A stretch of DNA of 64,000 bases, from assembly GCF_014773485.1 (NCBI RefSeq), contig NZ_JACXBP010000007.1:62001-126000 (forward strand), read 5' to 3'. Source of the stretch: Erwinia aphidicola. Its GTDB lineage: Bacteria; Pseudomonadota; Gammaproteobacteria; Enterobacterales; Enterobacteriaceae. Every line of letters starts with the position of its first letter. Positions within the stretch are counted from its first letter, which is position 1. The position numbers and the translations under genes are program-made. The notes under the pieces were generated by a model that did no database searches, had not been told where the DNA came from, and was given only the letters and a program-made list of their open reading frames with translations. Positions 8,787 to 17,616 of this stretch are shown piece after piece.

Positions 8787-9215
8787 TCAGTGTCGCGCGC
8801 GCAGGCGCAGAGCAAGCTGAACATTGCCAATCAGCAGCAGCAGGACGGTCAGGGTCGAGAGGATAGCCCCAAGCGGCACCACCGCGTAGCCGTCACGGCT
8901 GTGAATAAAGGCATTGAAGATCGCCAGCACCACCGCCAGCAGGTTAAGCCAGAAGTCCGTGCGGTAAGCCCCCGCACGCAGCGGTGCCCGCCCGACCCAG
9001 ACTTGAAATAAATTAATCAGTCGCGGAACCACGGCAATCAGCAGGCCAAAGACGATCAGCCAGCTGGCGCCCTGGGTCCAGAACTGTTCAAAGCTGTAAA
9101 CGTAGATGATGTCGAAGATCCAGGCCGCAACGAAACAGCCGAGTGGAATGGGATTCAGCAGCTGATACAGCGCCAGTGCCAGCGTTGACTGCCGTAAGGT
9201 GCCAGTTTCGGACAT
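8787..9215 (-). CDS. DUF2231-type inner membrane protein
   Basis: A 142-residue protein with four predicted membrane helices (about residues 21-38, 48-68, 87-105 and 115-135) and polar loops. The motif pattern, including NPIPLGCF in the first helix and IFDIIYVYS following it, matches the DUF2231 family, whose biochemical role is not established. It is the first gene of a two-gene unit with the sorbosone-dehydrogenase-like lipoprotein, so a role as membrane partner or electron acceptor for that enzyme is possible, but this is inference from adjacency only. No haem-binding CXXCH is present. Confidence 0.7.
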   Translation of the reverse strand: MSETGTLRQSTLALALYQLLNPIPLGCFVAAWIFDIIYVYSFEQFWTQGASWLIVFGLLIAVVPRLINLFQVWVGRAPLRAGAYRTDFWLNLLAVVLAIFNAFIHSRDGYAVVPLGAILSTLTVLLLLIGNVQLALRLRARH

Positions 9216-9238
9216 AACAAACCCTCCAGAGAAATAAT

Positions 9239-9266
9239 GCGGGCGGCAAAACCATCCGCCGCCCGC
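9239..9266 (-). terminator. Hairpin after the CitMHS gene
   Basis: GCGGGCGGC pairs with GCCGCCCGC around a loop of about ten bases. On the minus strand it is followed by ATTATTT, a weak U-tract. It lies between the CitMHS gene and the DUF2231 gene, so it probably ends the upstream transcript. Confidence 0.5.
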
Positions 9267-9318
9267 GACACTGCAAAGTTTAGTTAGTGTTATGAATATT
9301 TGTAACTTTTGTTAAAGA

Positions 9319-10638
9319 TCACCCCGCCTTATGGAAGAACGGGAACGCACCGGTGATCAGTCCGCCGACCATCAGCATCAGGCTGACCAGGATCCCCCAC
9401 TTAATCGCAAAGCGCTGATGGTCACCAATATCCACCTTCGCCAGCCCTACCAGCAGGTAGACTGACGGCACCAGCGGGCTGAGCAGATGGAACGGCTGGC
9501 CGACAATCGATGCGCGTGCAATTTCCTCAGCGGAGATGCCATAGCTGGCTGCCGTCTGCGCGATCACCGGCAGGATGCCGAAATAGAAAGCATCGTTCGA
9601 CATAAAGAAGGTAAACGGCAGGCTGACCAGCGCGGTAAACACCGCCAGATAAGGGCCGAAACTGTGCGGGATCACCGCCAGCAGGCTCTTCGCCATCGCA
9701 TCGACCATTCCGGTGCCGGAGAGGATGCCGGTAAATATCCCGGCGGCGAAAATCAGCGAGGTTACCGCCAGCACGTTACCCGCATGGGCGCTGATGCGCG
9801 CTTTCTGCTGCTCCAGCGTCGGGTAGTTGAGCATCACCGCCACGGCGAAGGCCAGCATAAACAGGATCTGAATCGGCAGCAGGCCCACCACCAGCAGTAC
9901 CAGCAGCACCGTGGTAAGGATCAGGTTGGGCCAGAACATTTTCGGGCGGCGGTTGGCGGCGCACTCTTCGGCATCCCCCAGCCCCAGCTCAATGTTTTCC
10001 AGATGATGGTCGCTGATTTTCATTACCCCGAGGCGCTTACGCTCCTGCAGGCCAAACAGCACCGCCATGCTGACCAGCGTCACGCAGGCGATAAACATCG
10101 CAGGTAGCATCGGGATGAAGATGTCCAGCGCATCAATGCGCAGCGCCGCCGCGGCACGGGCGGTAGGGCCGCCCCACGGTGAGAGGTTCATAATACCGCT
10201 GGCGAGGTTGACCAGGCAGGTCATCGCCAGCACGTTCATTCCCAGCTTGCGGTACAGCGGTAAAAACGCCGCGATGGCGATCATATAGGTAGTCGAGCTG
10301 TCGCCGTCCAGTGAGACCAGCAGCGTCAGGATAGCCGTGCCGACCAGCACCTTCAGCGGATCCCCGCGCACCAGCCTGAGAATAAAGCGCACCAGCGGGT
10401 CGAACAGCCCGGCATCAATCATCAGGCCAAAGTAGAGAATGGAAAAGGTCAGCATCACGCCGGTGGGTGCCAGCGTCTTCACCCCATCGAGCATCATGGC
10501 GCCCAGGCCATGGTAAAAACCGCCTGCCAGCGCAAACAGGGTCGGGATCAGGATCAGTGCAATCAGTGCCGACATGCGCTTGGTCATGATCAGGTACATG
10601 AAACAGACAACCATCGAAAAACCCAATATGGTCAGCAA
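9319..10638 (-). CDS. CitMHS family citrate/organic-acid transporter
   Basis: A 439-residue inner-membrane carrier of the CitMHS family, which moves citrate complexed with Mg2+ or Ca2+ with protons. Around eleven to twelve helices are visible. The stretch LDGDSSTTYMIAIAAFLPLY near residue 110 and SNDAFYFGILPVIAQTA near residue 350 are typical of the family, which belongs to the ion-transporter superfamily with paired re-entrant loops. It is monocistronic, with a hairpin downstream. No CitAB or DctSR-like sensor pair is in the window to show regulation. The family is clear; whether citrate or a related carboxylate is carried is unproven. Confidence 0.85.
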   Translation of the reverse strand: MLTILGFSMVVCFMYLIMTKRMSALIALILIPTLFALAGGFYHGLGAMMLDGVKTLAPTGVMLTFSILYFGLMIDAGLFDPLVRFILRLVRGDPLKVLVGTAILTLLVSLDGDSSTTYMIAIAAFLPLYRKLGMNVLAMTCLVNLASGIMNLSPWGGPTARAAAALRIDALDIFIPMLPAMFIACVTLVSMAVLFGLQERKRLGVMKISDHHLENIELGLGDAEECAANRRPKMFWPNLILTTVLLVLLVVGLLPIQILFMLAFAVAVMLNYPTLEQQKARISAHAGNVLAVTSLIFAAGIFTGILSGTGMVDAMAKSLLAVIPHSFGPYLAVFTALVSLPFTFFMSNDAFYFGILPVIAQTAASYGISAEEIARASIVGQPFHLLSPLVPSVYLLVGLAKVDIGDHQRFAIKWGILVSLMLMVGGLITGAFPFFHKAG

Positions 10639-10974
10639 GGTAACTCCCCTCTTTAAGCGGTATGAAAGGTGATAAATTGGTCACGTAGTGATAAAAAAAC
10701 TGATGAAACAATTAGCGCGCTCATGATTAACCTATTGTTTTACATGACGAGCGCTATTTCCTGATAATAATTAGTAACCAAATTTCTTCATTTTTTTAAC
10801 AAAAAAGAGTGAGGGCGATCGCCTTTCCACACTGTGTAAATGGATAAGTGTGAGGGCGATCAACTGCTGCAGGGTTATCGGTAACAGGAAATGTGGAGGG
10901 GACAGTCCGGTTTAACCTGGCACTGACGGTAAAGTACAGGGCCGCAGCCAGCGGCCGCCGCCCTGCCCGTGCGT
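10639..10974. other. Intergenic region with a 12-bp direct repeat
   Basis: No gene is seen in these 336 bp. An AT-rich block (about 10735-10805) is followed by two direct copies of GTGAGGGCGATC at 10809-10820 and 10850-10861, 41 bp apart, roughly four helical turns. They lie upstream of the CitMHS gene (minus strand) and could be regulator sites. Confidence 0.4.
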
Positions 10975-12933
10975 TTATCGGCTTTGCACCAGCTTTTGCA
11001 ATACTTTGAGCTGTGCAACCGCTTCCTGCATTGCATCAATCCCGGAAGTCATTTCGTTAAGCTTATCGAGGTTATCACTAATGCTCTTACGCTCGCTGGC
11101 CGTCTGGCTGCTCATTGCCGCGATGGCGTTGGCGGCATCGATGCTCTGCTCGGCCATCTGCTTCGCACGCTCGACGGTAGTCTCCGCCACTTTACGGATA
11201 TGCAGAATGGTACTCACCGAGTCGGTGATGCTGCGTGAGGTGGCATCCGCCTGCTCTTTCGAGGAGTGCGCCAGGCGGCGCACTTCGCTGGCGACCACGG
11301 CAAAACCTCGTCCTGCCTCCCCGGCGCGTGCTGCTTCCACCGCGGCATTCAGCGCCAGAATATTGGTTTGAAACGCAATATTACTGATGCCGCTATTGAT
11401 AGTGGTAATCCCGGCGGAGAGGGTTTCCAGCTGGTCAAGGCCGCTGCTGAGCTGATGCTGCGCCTGCTGGCTGTGCAGCGCGGCATCGCTGATCGAACGG
11501 ATATTGCTTTCTGCCGCGGTCAGCGCTTCGCTCTGGCTGCGCGTGGCGTTTTCCAGCGCCGGCAGCGATTTCATCAGCGGGTCGAGCTGCTGCTGATAGT
11601 CCACCACCTGATTCACAATTTTGCTTTGCAGCGCGTTCAACGCCTCCCAGCGGCGCAGGGCGCGCTGCGCATAGTGGCTGGCATAACCGGCATACTGTAC
11701 CGGGAAGTTACGCATCGCATCCGATGGACGATGGAAGAATGCCAGCGCCGACAGCGTCTGATTGATCGGCACACCAAGGATTTCGCCAAAGCTGGAGAAG
11801 CCCGCCGCCGGGATGCCGGTGAAGAAGTGGGACTGCGGCAGGCGCGCCAGGTTACCGGCCCGGCGCAGTACGCAGTCATTCAGCAGCAGCGCCGCTGGCT
11901 CGCCATACTGCGCGGTAAACTTCTGCCAGTCTTCGCGCGTGGCCGCAGCAAAGTCGGTCTCCTGCAGCAGATGCAGGCGATCGCCAAACTCCAGATCGCA
12001 GAAGAACTGAATGCGGTCCGGCAAAATTTTGGCGATGGAACGAATGAAGAACTCCTCTTCGACTTTTACCGCAAAGGTCAGCCCCTGCAGGCTTTGTTGC
12101 AGGTTTGCCGGCGTGCAATTTAACTGCGCGCACAGCGCCTCGATAACGTTGTGCTGGCGCCCCTGGGCATCAAACAGCGAGGTGACGGTGCGTGCCACCG
12201 GGTCCGCTTCCGCGACCAGCCAGCTGTGCGCTGTCGGGACAAAGTTCTGGCTTTTAAACGGCGCAAAGGATTTACCGGCGGCCATCTGGCAGAAGACGAT
12301 CACCGCCTTGCCCTGCAAAATACGCCCGCCGTTGGCGATCCAGGTGCCGTCAAAATCCAGCGTGCCGCCTGCGGACCCGCCAATCGCCAGACACGGGAAG
12401 CGACCGGAGGCATACCACGCCTGCATCAGGAATCCTTCGGATGCTGACAGGCCATCACAGAAGATCAGCGCAAAGGTCCGCTCTGCCGAGAGTGGCATTT
12501 TAAGCGCCAGATGCTCAAGCTCGCGCTGAATAGCGCTGACACGCTGCGAGGCACCCGAAGTATCCTGTACGTGCAGATCAACTTCATGCACTTCGTGTGC
12601 GGCAATCAGACTCTCCGGCAGCCAAAGCCAGCTTCCCTGCTGCCCGTCACCGTCACAGTAGGTGCTCTGCCCCCGCCCGCTGCACAGTGCGCCATTGGAG
12701 GAGAGCGTCAGCACGCTGCGCCGCGCCGCGTTCAGCTTCTGCCACGGCGTACTGACACGGCTGAAATCGGCATGCGGCGGCACAAAACTTAGCAGCAGAC
12801 CGGCGCTGTTGCGGCTCAGTCCTAGCTCGTTCATGCCTGCAGGAGGGTGGCTGGCGTTAAAAACACCGGCACGAGGTACGCTGCCGCGCGTTTTCAGCCG
12901 CGCGGCAGTGTTCCAGAAAGAAGTGTGACTCAT
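10975..12933 (-). CDS. Soluble FIST-domain methyl-accepting chemotaxis protein
   Basis: A 652-residue chemoreceptor with no signal peptide and no membrane helix, so it should be cytoplasmic. Residues about 30-235 match the FIST N-terminal domain (GGSAGG near residue 200 is a landmark) and about 240-390 the FIST C-terminal domain, a sensory unit thought to bind small ligands, possibly amino acids. A helical linker leads to the MCP signalling domain (about 440-640), whose hairpin tip reads [20 protein letters not shown] and should bind CheA and CheW. No HAMP domain and no C-terminal CheR pentapeptide (NWETF-like) are present. A FliA-type promoter lies upstream. Its neighbours are unrelated. Confidence 0.88.
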   Translation of the reverse strand: MSHTSFWNTAARLKTRGSVPRAGVFNASHPPAGMNELGLSRNSAGLLLSFVPPHADFSRVSTPWQKLNAARRSVLTLSSNGALCSGRGQSTYCDGDGQQGSWLWLPESLIAAHEVHEVDLHVQDTSGASQRVSAIQRELEHLALKMPLSAERTFALIFCDGLSASEGFLMQAWYASGRFPCLAIGGSAGGTLDFDGTWIANGGRILQGKAVIVFCQMAAGKSFAPFKSQNFVPTAHSWLVAEADPVARTVTSLFDAQGRQHNVIEALCAQLNCTPANLQQSLQGLTFAVKVEEEFFIRSIAKILPDRIQFFCDLEFGDRLHLLQETDFAAATREDWQKFTAQYGEPAALLLNDCVLRRAGNLARLPQSHFFTGIPAAGFSSFGEILGVPINQTLSALAFFHRPSDAMRNFPVQYAGYASHYAQRALRRWEALNALQSKIVNQVVDYQQQLDPLMKSLPALENATRSQSEALTAAESNIRSISDAALHSQQAQHQLSSGLDQLETLSAGITTINSGISNIAFQTNILALNAAVEAARAGEAGRGFAVVASEVRRLAHSSKEQADATSRSITDSVSTILHIRKVAETTVERAKQMAEQSIDAANAIAAMSSQTASERKSISDNLDKLNEMTSGIDAMQEAVAQLKVLQKLVQSR

Positions 12934-13047
12934 TTATTGCCTACTTATTAACTAAGCGCCCGGTGCCGTCTGGGTTGAAGTCTGGCACCTGCTGGTGAAA
13001 AAAATAAGAGATGCGCTTCCGTGTGTCGTTAGGTTTTACGCTGGGGG

Positions 13048-13074
13048 TTATCGGCAACGAGGGGGGAAGTATTA
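13048..13074 (-). promoter_or_regulatory. Candidate FliA (sigma-28) promoter of the FIST chemoreceptor
   Basis: On the minus strand TAATACTT is followed, after exactly 11 bases, by GCCGATAA. The flagellar class-3 consensus is TAAAGTTT-N11-GCCGATAA, so the -10 element is a full 8/8 match and the -35 element 5/8. The predicted start near 13041 gives a leader of about 107 bases before the ATG at 12933. Confidence 0.65.
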
Positions 13075-13110
13075 GGAGCAATGCGTGCGGTGCGCCAACA
13101 GAGGGTTAAC

Positions 13111-13178
13111 GGGCGAGGCAAACCTCGCCCGCGCGGTGGTCGGGCCATTTTCCTGGTTGGGGTCAGGCCTGCCTGACC
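13111..13178. repeat. Two REP-like palindromes
   Basis: GGGCGAGG/CCTCGCCC around CAAA (13111-13130) and GGTCAGGC/GCCTGACC around CT (13161-13178) lie side by side just downstream of the RspA-like gene. They are variants of the dispersed family, the first with a GCGAGGC core and the second with a GTCAGGC core. Confidence 0.65.
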
Positions 13179-13193
13179 GGGGGCCACCAGTGA

Positions 13194-14447
13194 TTATGGT
13201 CGTGCCGCGCTGCCGTCCGGCAGGCGGGCGTTGGTCCAGTCCGGCAGACCCCCGCTCACCGGGAAGCGTTTCGCTTTCTCCTCATCAATATCCACCCCCA
13301 GCCCCGGACGGTCACTGAGGTAAGCATAGCCGCGGTCGATTTCCGGGCAGCCTGGGAACACCTCCATCAGCGCCTCATTGACCGGGGTATACTCCTGAAT
13401 GCCAAAGTTGGTCACGCTGAGATCCAGATGCATATTGGCGGCGACGCCGACAGGGGAAATATCCCCCGGGCCGTGCCACGCGGTTCGCACGCCGTGGATC
13501 TCGGCATAGGTCGCCAGCTTCTTCGCGGGGGTAATCCCACCGATGGTGCTGACGTGGCAGCGGATAAAATCGATCAGCTGCTGCTGAATCAGCGGCTTCC
13601 ATTCGTTGACGTGGGTAAACAGCTCCCCCATCGAGATCGGGGTGCTGCTCTGGGCGCGGATCATTTTCAGCCAGTCGAGGTTCTCTGGCGCAACCGGATC
13701 TTCAAGGAAGAACAGCTGGTATGGCTCAAGGTTTTTCGCCAGCTGTACCGCCGCAACCGGCGCGATGCGCTCGTGAACGTCGTGAATAAACTCAACGCCA
13801 AAGCCTAATTTGTCGCGCAGGTGGTCAAACAGGCGCGGTACCGCTCGGGCATAAGCATCCGGGTCAAAATAGATCCCTGCCGTCTGGCTGCGCGGCGAAA
13901 TTTTCGCTTTGATGTTGCGGGCTTTCGCCAGCTTGCCGGCAATCAGGCGCAGATCTTCGGTCCCGGCGCCGCCGTACATCCCCATCTGACAGCGCACATA
14001 CTGATAGCCCTCTTCCATGCGCGCGCGGATGTTGTCCTCCACTTCTACTTCATCGGCACCGTCGCAGTGGCGATAGAGCGGAATAGCGTCGCGACATTTG
14101 CCGCCCAGCAGCTGATAGACCGGCAGCCCGGCAACCTTGCCCTTAATATCCCACAGCGCCATATCAATGCCGGACAGCGCGTTGTTCATGATCGGGCCGC
14201 TACGCCAGTAGCCGCTGACCGCCGCCGACTGCCAGATATCCTCAATGCGCAGCGGATCTTTCCCCAGCAAAAATGGACGCATGTAATTTTCAATCGCGGC
14301 TTCCACGGCGAAAATGCGCTGAGTAAAAGTGGCGCAGCCCAAACCGTACAGCCCCGGCTGATTGGTTTCGACTTTAACAACCACCAGATCGATGCCGCCG
14401 GGTGCCGTCAGCAGGGTTCTGACATTCGTTATTTTCAACGTTTCCAT
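13194..14447 (-). CDS. Enolase-superfamily sugar-acid dehydratase, RspA / D-mannonate dehydratase family
   Basis: A 417-residue member of the mannonate-dehydratase branch of the enolase superfamily, which removes water from aldonic acids to give 2-keto-3-deoxy acids using Mg2+. The N-terminal capping domain holds [28 protein letters not shown] (about residues 70-97). The barrel carries HDVHER (metal ligand Asp region), the FFLEDPVAPENLDW metal-binding Glu and MGELF further on, then RTAWHGPGD near residue 315. E. coli RspA is the nearest named relative, but family members vary between D-mannonate, D-gluconate and very low activity. Together with the idonate/5-ketogluconate genes beyond the regulator it could take gluconate to KDG. 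Substrate unproven. Confidence 0.8.
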   Translation of the reverse strand: METLKITNVRTLLTAPGGIDLVVVKVETNQPGLYGLGCATFTQRIFAVEAAIENYMRPFLLGKDPLRIEDIWQSAAVSGYWRSGPIMNNALSGIDMALWDIKGKVAGLPVYQLLGGKCRDAIPLYRHCDGADEVEVEDNIRARMEEGYQYVRCQMGMYGGAGTEDLRLIAGKLAKARNIKAKISPRSQTAGIYFDPDAYARAVPRLFDHLRDKLGFGVEFIHDVHERIAPVAAVQLAKNLEPYQLFFLEDPVAPENLDWLKMIRAQSSTPISMGELFTHVNEWKPLIQQQLIDFIRCHVSTIGGITPAKKLATYAEIHGVRTAWHGPGDISPVGVAANMHLDLSVTNFGIQEYTPVNEALMEVFPGCPEIDRGYAYLSDRPGLGVDIDEEKAKRFPVSGGLPDWTNARLPDGSAARP

Positions 14448-14479
14448 AACTGTCTCCGTATCACCGCAATGATGTATGA

Positions 14480-14490
14480 TGTCCTACAAG
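14480..14490. promoter_or_regulatory. Candidate GntR operator, copy 1
   Basis: TGTCCTACAAG, followed four bases later by GGGTTT, lies 33 bp upstream of the dehydratase ATG. The same 11-mer and the same downstream GGGTTT occur before the GntR gene at 15260. TACAA/TTGTA half-sites are common for FadR-type regulators. Confidence 0.5.
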
Positions 14491-14500
14491 ATAGGGTTTT

Positions 14501-14527
14501 AAAAAAAGCCTCGCACTGAGGCTTTTT
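14501..14527 (-). terminator. Rho-independent terminator of the GntR gene
   Basis: AAAAAGCCTC and GAGGCTTTTT form a strong stem around a five-base loop with T-runs on both strands. It starts 7 bp past the GntR stop codon, so it ends that transcript before the dehydratase promoter. It could work in both directions. Confidence 0.85.
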
Positions 14528-14533
14528 GCGCGA

Positions 14534-15241
14534 CTACTTTTCGCCCAATTTCACTTCTTCAATCGCGCTGACGTTGTGCGCCATCGCGCTGTTCAAGGTT
14601 TCGCTGGCGGTGGCCGCATCACGGTTTTTCAGCGCCATAAACACCTTAATATGCGCCTCGACGCTTTCCAGCGTGACGCCCAGCACCCGGTTAAGCTCTT
14701 CCAGATAATGGATATAGATATTCTTCAGCGACTCCATCACGTGGATAAACACCTTGTTATGCGAGGCTTTAACAATCGCCAGGTGGAAATCGTAGTCGGC
14801 TAAGGAGTACTTTTTGTAGTCGTCTTTGCTGACCAGCATGCGGTTCAGCGCCTGCTCCAGCCGCACGATGTCTTCATCAGTGGCATTCTCTACGGCCAGG
14901 TCCATGCAGCGGAACTCTACCGTCTGGCGGAACACGCGCATATCGTCAAACTCTTCCTGTGAGAGGTGCAGTATCGGCTGGCTGTCGCTGAAAGCGCCGT
15001 AGCGCGACACTTCACGCGTAACAAAGGTGCCCTTGCCCTGATGGGTCACCACCACGCCGAGGTCGCGCAGTTTCTGCACCGCACTGCGCACGCTGACCCG
15101 GCTAACGTTAAAGGTTGCCGTCAGTTCAGCTTCCGAAGGCAACTTACAGCCCGGCTCCCACACCCCGTCCTGAATGTTTTGCTTCATCTGCTGATAGATC
15201 AGATTCACCACGTTGTGCTTTTGTACGCTTTCCAGGGTCAC
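14534..15241 (-). CDS. GntR family (FadR subfamily, FCD domain) transcriptional regulator
   Basis: A 235-residue repressor-type protein. The winged helix occupies about residues 10-75 with the classic GntR segment PSEAELTATFNVSRVSVRSA (recognition helix) and the wing HQGKGTFV. The remainder is an all-helical FCD ligand-binding domain, with the acidic and histidine residues (D at DYDFHLAI, later H in EAHIKV) that bind metal and a carboxylic acid effector in this class. The start is GTG at 15241, preceded by AGAGGAC. It lies between the dehydratase gene and the divergent dehydrogenase/transporter genes, so it very probably controls both. The effector is likely an aldonate or ketoaldonate. Confidence 0.85.
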   Translation of the reverse strand: MTLESVQKHNVVNLIYQQMKQNIQDGVWEPGCKLPSEAELTATFNVSRVSVRSAVQKLRDLGVVVTHQGKGTFVTREVSRYGAFSDSQPILHLSQEEFDDMRVFRQTVEFRCMDLAVENATDEDIVRLEQALNRMLVSKDDYKKYSLADYDFHLAIVKASHNKVFIHVMESLKNIYIHYLEELNRVLGVTLESVEAHIKVFMALKNRDAATASETLNSAMAHNVSAIEEVKLGEK

Positions 15242-15259
15242 TGCCGTCCTCTCTTAACC

Positions 15260-15270
15260 TGTCCTACAAG
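15260..15270. promoter_or_regulatory. Candidate GntR operator, copy 2
   Basis: A second exact copy of TGTCCTACAAG, again followed by GGGTTT (three bases later), lies 19 bp upstream of the GntR GTG start. Its position between the regulator and the divergent idnO-like gene suggests autoregulation. The rest of 15242-15486 is AT-rich promoter DNA. Confidence 0.5.
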
Positions 15271-15486
15271 CTGGGTTTATTTTTAGCATTGTCGTGGTGT
15301 CATTAGCAAGGCTTTGATGATAAATAGTTAACTTCATGATTTTTATACACTAAGCCGCACTGCGGCAATTAAAATGTGATATTGCCTGCATTTTTATTAT
15401 CCCCGGATTGCCGATTTAACGCGCATCACGTAGATATTAAGCCACAACTTGTTAGTCATGTTACATATACATTAACCGGAGTTACT

Positions 15487-16254
15487 ATGTCTTCTCTGTT
15501 CTCCCTTGCTGGTAAAACCGCGCTGATTACCGGCTCCACCCGCGGCCTTGGCCTGGCCTATGCTCAGGGGCTGGCGGCGGCTGGCGCAGCGGTGATTATC
15601 AACGGTACGCAGCAGCAGCACCTGCACTCTGCCCTGGCCACCCTCGGCGCTCAGGGCGCCAGCGCACGCGGGTTTCTGTTTAATGTCGCCGATGAATCAG
15701 CGGTTGAGGCCGTGTTCCGTCAGCTTGATGAAGAACAGGTCAATGTCGACATTGTGATTAATAACGCCGGGATCCAATTTCGCAAACCGATGCTCGAACT
15801 GGCGCTCAGCGACTGGCAGCGCGTGCTGGATATCAATCTCACCAGCGCATTTATCGTCTCGCGTGCCGCCGCGACGCGCATGGTGGCGCGCAACAGCGGC
15901 GGCAAGATCATCAATATTGGCTCCCTCACCAGCGAAGCGGCGCGGGCCACCGTTGCCCCCTATACCGCGGCTAAAGGCGGTATCAAGCTGCTCACTAAGT
16001 CGATGGCGGCAGAGTGGGCACAGTACAACATTCAGAGCAACGGTATCGGCCCGGGCTACATCCTGACCGATATGAACCAGGCGCTGGTGGATAACCAGGA
16101 GTTTGATCAGTGGGTGCGCAGCAGTAACCCTTCCGGGCGCTGGGGCCACCCCGATGAGCTGATCGGCACCTCTGTTTATCTGGCCTCGTCAGCGTCCAAC
16201 TATGTGAACGGCCAGATGATCTACGTTGACGGCGGCTGGCTCGCCACCCTGTAA
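15487..16254 (+). CDS. SDR oxidoreductase, gluconate 5-dehydrogenase (IdnO)-like
   Basis: A classical short-chain dehydrogenase of 255 residues, the usual length of IdnO-type 5-keto-D-gluconate reductases. It has the cofactor motif TGSTRGLGLAYA (TGxxxGxG) near residue 13, NNAG near 90, the catalytic Ser in NIGSLTS, and YTAAKGG carrying the Tyr-Lys pair (about residues 157-161). The expected reaction is NAD(P)H-dependent reduction of 5-ketogluconate to gluconate. The ATG at 15487 was chosen over a longer frame because CGGAG precedes it and homologues begin with FSLxGK at this point. First gene of a four-gene run with two transporters and an idonate dehydrogenase-like gene. Confidence 0.85.
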   Translation: MSSLFSLAGKTALITGSTRGLGLAYAQGLAAAGAAVIINGTQQQHLHSALATLGAQGASARGFLFNVADESAVEAVFRQLDEEQVNVDIVINNAGIQFRKPMLELALSDWQRVLDINLTSAFIVSRAAATRMVARNSGGKIINIGSLTSEAARATVAPYTAAKGGIKLLTKSMAAEWAQYNIQSNGIGPGYILTDMNQALVDNQEFDQWVRSSNPSGRWGHPDELIGTSVYLASSASNYVNGQMIYVDGGWLATL

Positions 16255-16319
16255 CAGCGCATACCCTACCGGAGCAGAGCGCTAAGACTCTGCCCTTCCA
16301 TGATACCGAGGTCAGCACC

Positions 16320-17606
16320 ATGAATCAGACAATCGCGGCGGCACTGCCCGCCAGTCGCTGGGGGAAACTGATCCCCATCGCTTTCATTACCTACAGTCTC
16401 GCCTATCTTGACCGCGCCAATTATGGCTTTGGTGCCGCAGCGGGGCTGGCTGAAGATCTGAATATTACGCCCGCTATTTCGTCCCTTCTCGGCGCGCTGT
16501 TCTTTCTCGGCTACTTCTGCTTTCAGGTGCCCGGCGGGATTTATGCGGAAAAGCATTCGGCTAAGCGGCTAATTTTCTGGAGCCTGGTGCTGTGGGGCGC
16601 GCTGGCGGCGGCCACCGGAATGGTGCACAACGTGGTGCTGCTGGCCGCGATCCGCTTTCTGCTCGGCGTGGCCGAAAGCGTGGTGATGCCCGCCATGCTG
16701 ATTTTCCTCAGCCACTGGTTTACCCGCGCTGAGCGTTCAAAAGCCAATACGTTCCTGTTCCTCGGTAACCCGATCACCGTGCTCTGGATGTCGATCCTTT
16801 CCGGTTATCTGGTCAATGCCTTCGGCTGGCGCGGCATGTTTATTATCGAAGGAGTTCCGGCAATTCTCTGGGCGGGGATCTGGTGGCTGGTGTATGCAGA
16901 CCGCCCGCGCGACGCCAAATGGCTGAGCGAGGCGGAAAAACGGGCGATTGAGAGTGCGCTGGCTGCGGAGCAGCAGGCGATCAAACCGGTTAAAAACTAC
17001 CGTGAAGCGTTTCGCTCACCGAAAGTGCTGGCGCTGGCATTTATCCACTTCTTCTGGAACATCGGCATGTACGGTTTCATTATGTGGCTGCCATCGATGC
17101 TGAAAAGTGCCTCGGGCATGGGGATTGTGGCGACAGGCTGGCTCTCCGCCGCGCCTTATCTGCTGGCGGTGCCGCTAATGCTGGCAGCTTCGTGGTTTTC
17201 TGATAAATACCAGCAGCGTAAGGCTATTGTCCTGTTGTTCCTTGGACTCGGCGCGATCTGCTTTATCGCCTCCTTCTCCATCGGGCCTGCTCACTTCTGG
17301 CTCTCGTGGGTGCTACTGGTGATTGCCGGTGGTGCAATGTATACCCCTTACGGCCCGTTCTTTGCGGCGATCCCTGAAATGATCCCACGTAACGTCGTGG
17401 CTGGGGCGATGTCGTTCGTGGTCTGTTTTGGCGCACTGGGATCCTTTATTGGTGCGTGGATCGTAGGCTATCTTAACGGCCTGACCGGCAGCCCCGACGC
17501 GTCCTACATCTTTATGGGCGGTTCGCTGGTGCTGGCGGTGCTGCTCGCCGCGCTGACCACCTTCAGCAGCCACTCCTCCACGGCGCAAGCCACTGTGGCC
17601 GGCTAA
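16320..17606 (+). CDS. MFS transporter, anion:cation symporter (ACS) family, first of a pair
   Basis: A twelve-helix major facilitator of 428 residues. The N-terminal AYLDRANYGFGAAAGLAEDL near residue 30 and GYFCFQVPGG in helix 2 are signatures of the ACS family, which includes hexuronate, tartrate, phthalate and galactonate carriers. It lies 65 bp after the IdnO-like gene and 10 bp before a second ACS transporter, so all are probably one operon. The two transporters are clearly different proteins rather than a recent duplication, suggesting uptake of two related acids (for example idonate and gluconate or ketogluconate). Substrate is inferred from context only. Confidence 0.82.
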   Translation: MNQTIAAALPASRWGKLIPIAFITYSLAYLDRANYGFGAAAGLAEDLNITPAISSLLGALFFLGYFCFQVPGGIYAEKHSAKRLIFWSLVLWGALAAATGMVHNVVLLAAIRFLLGVAESVVMPAMLIFLSHWFTRAERSKANTFLFLGNPITVLWMSILSGYLVNAFGWRGMFIIEGVPAILWAGIWWLVYADRPRDAKWLSEAEKRAIESALAAEQQAIKPVKNYREAFRSPKVLALAFIHFFWNIGMYGFIMWLPSMLKSASGMGIVATGWLSAAPYLLAVPLMLAASWFSDKYQQRKAIVLLFLGLGAICFIASFSIGPAHFWLSWVLLVIAGGAMYTPYGPFFAAIPEMIPRNVVAGAMSFVVCFGALGSFIGAWIVGYLNGLTGSPDASYIFMGGSLVLAVLLAALTTFSSHSSTAQATVAG

Positions 17607-17616
17607 GGGGGCACTG

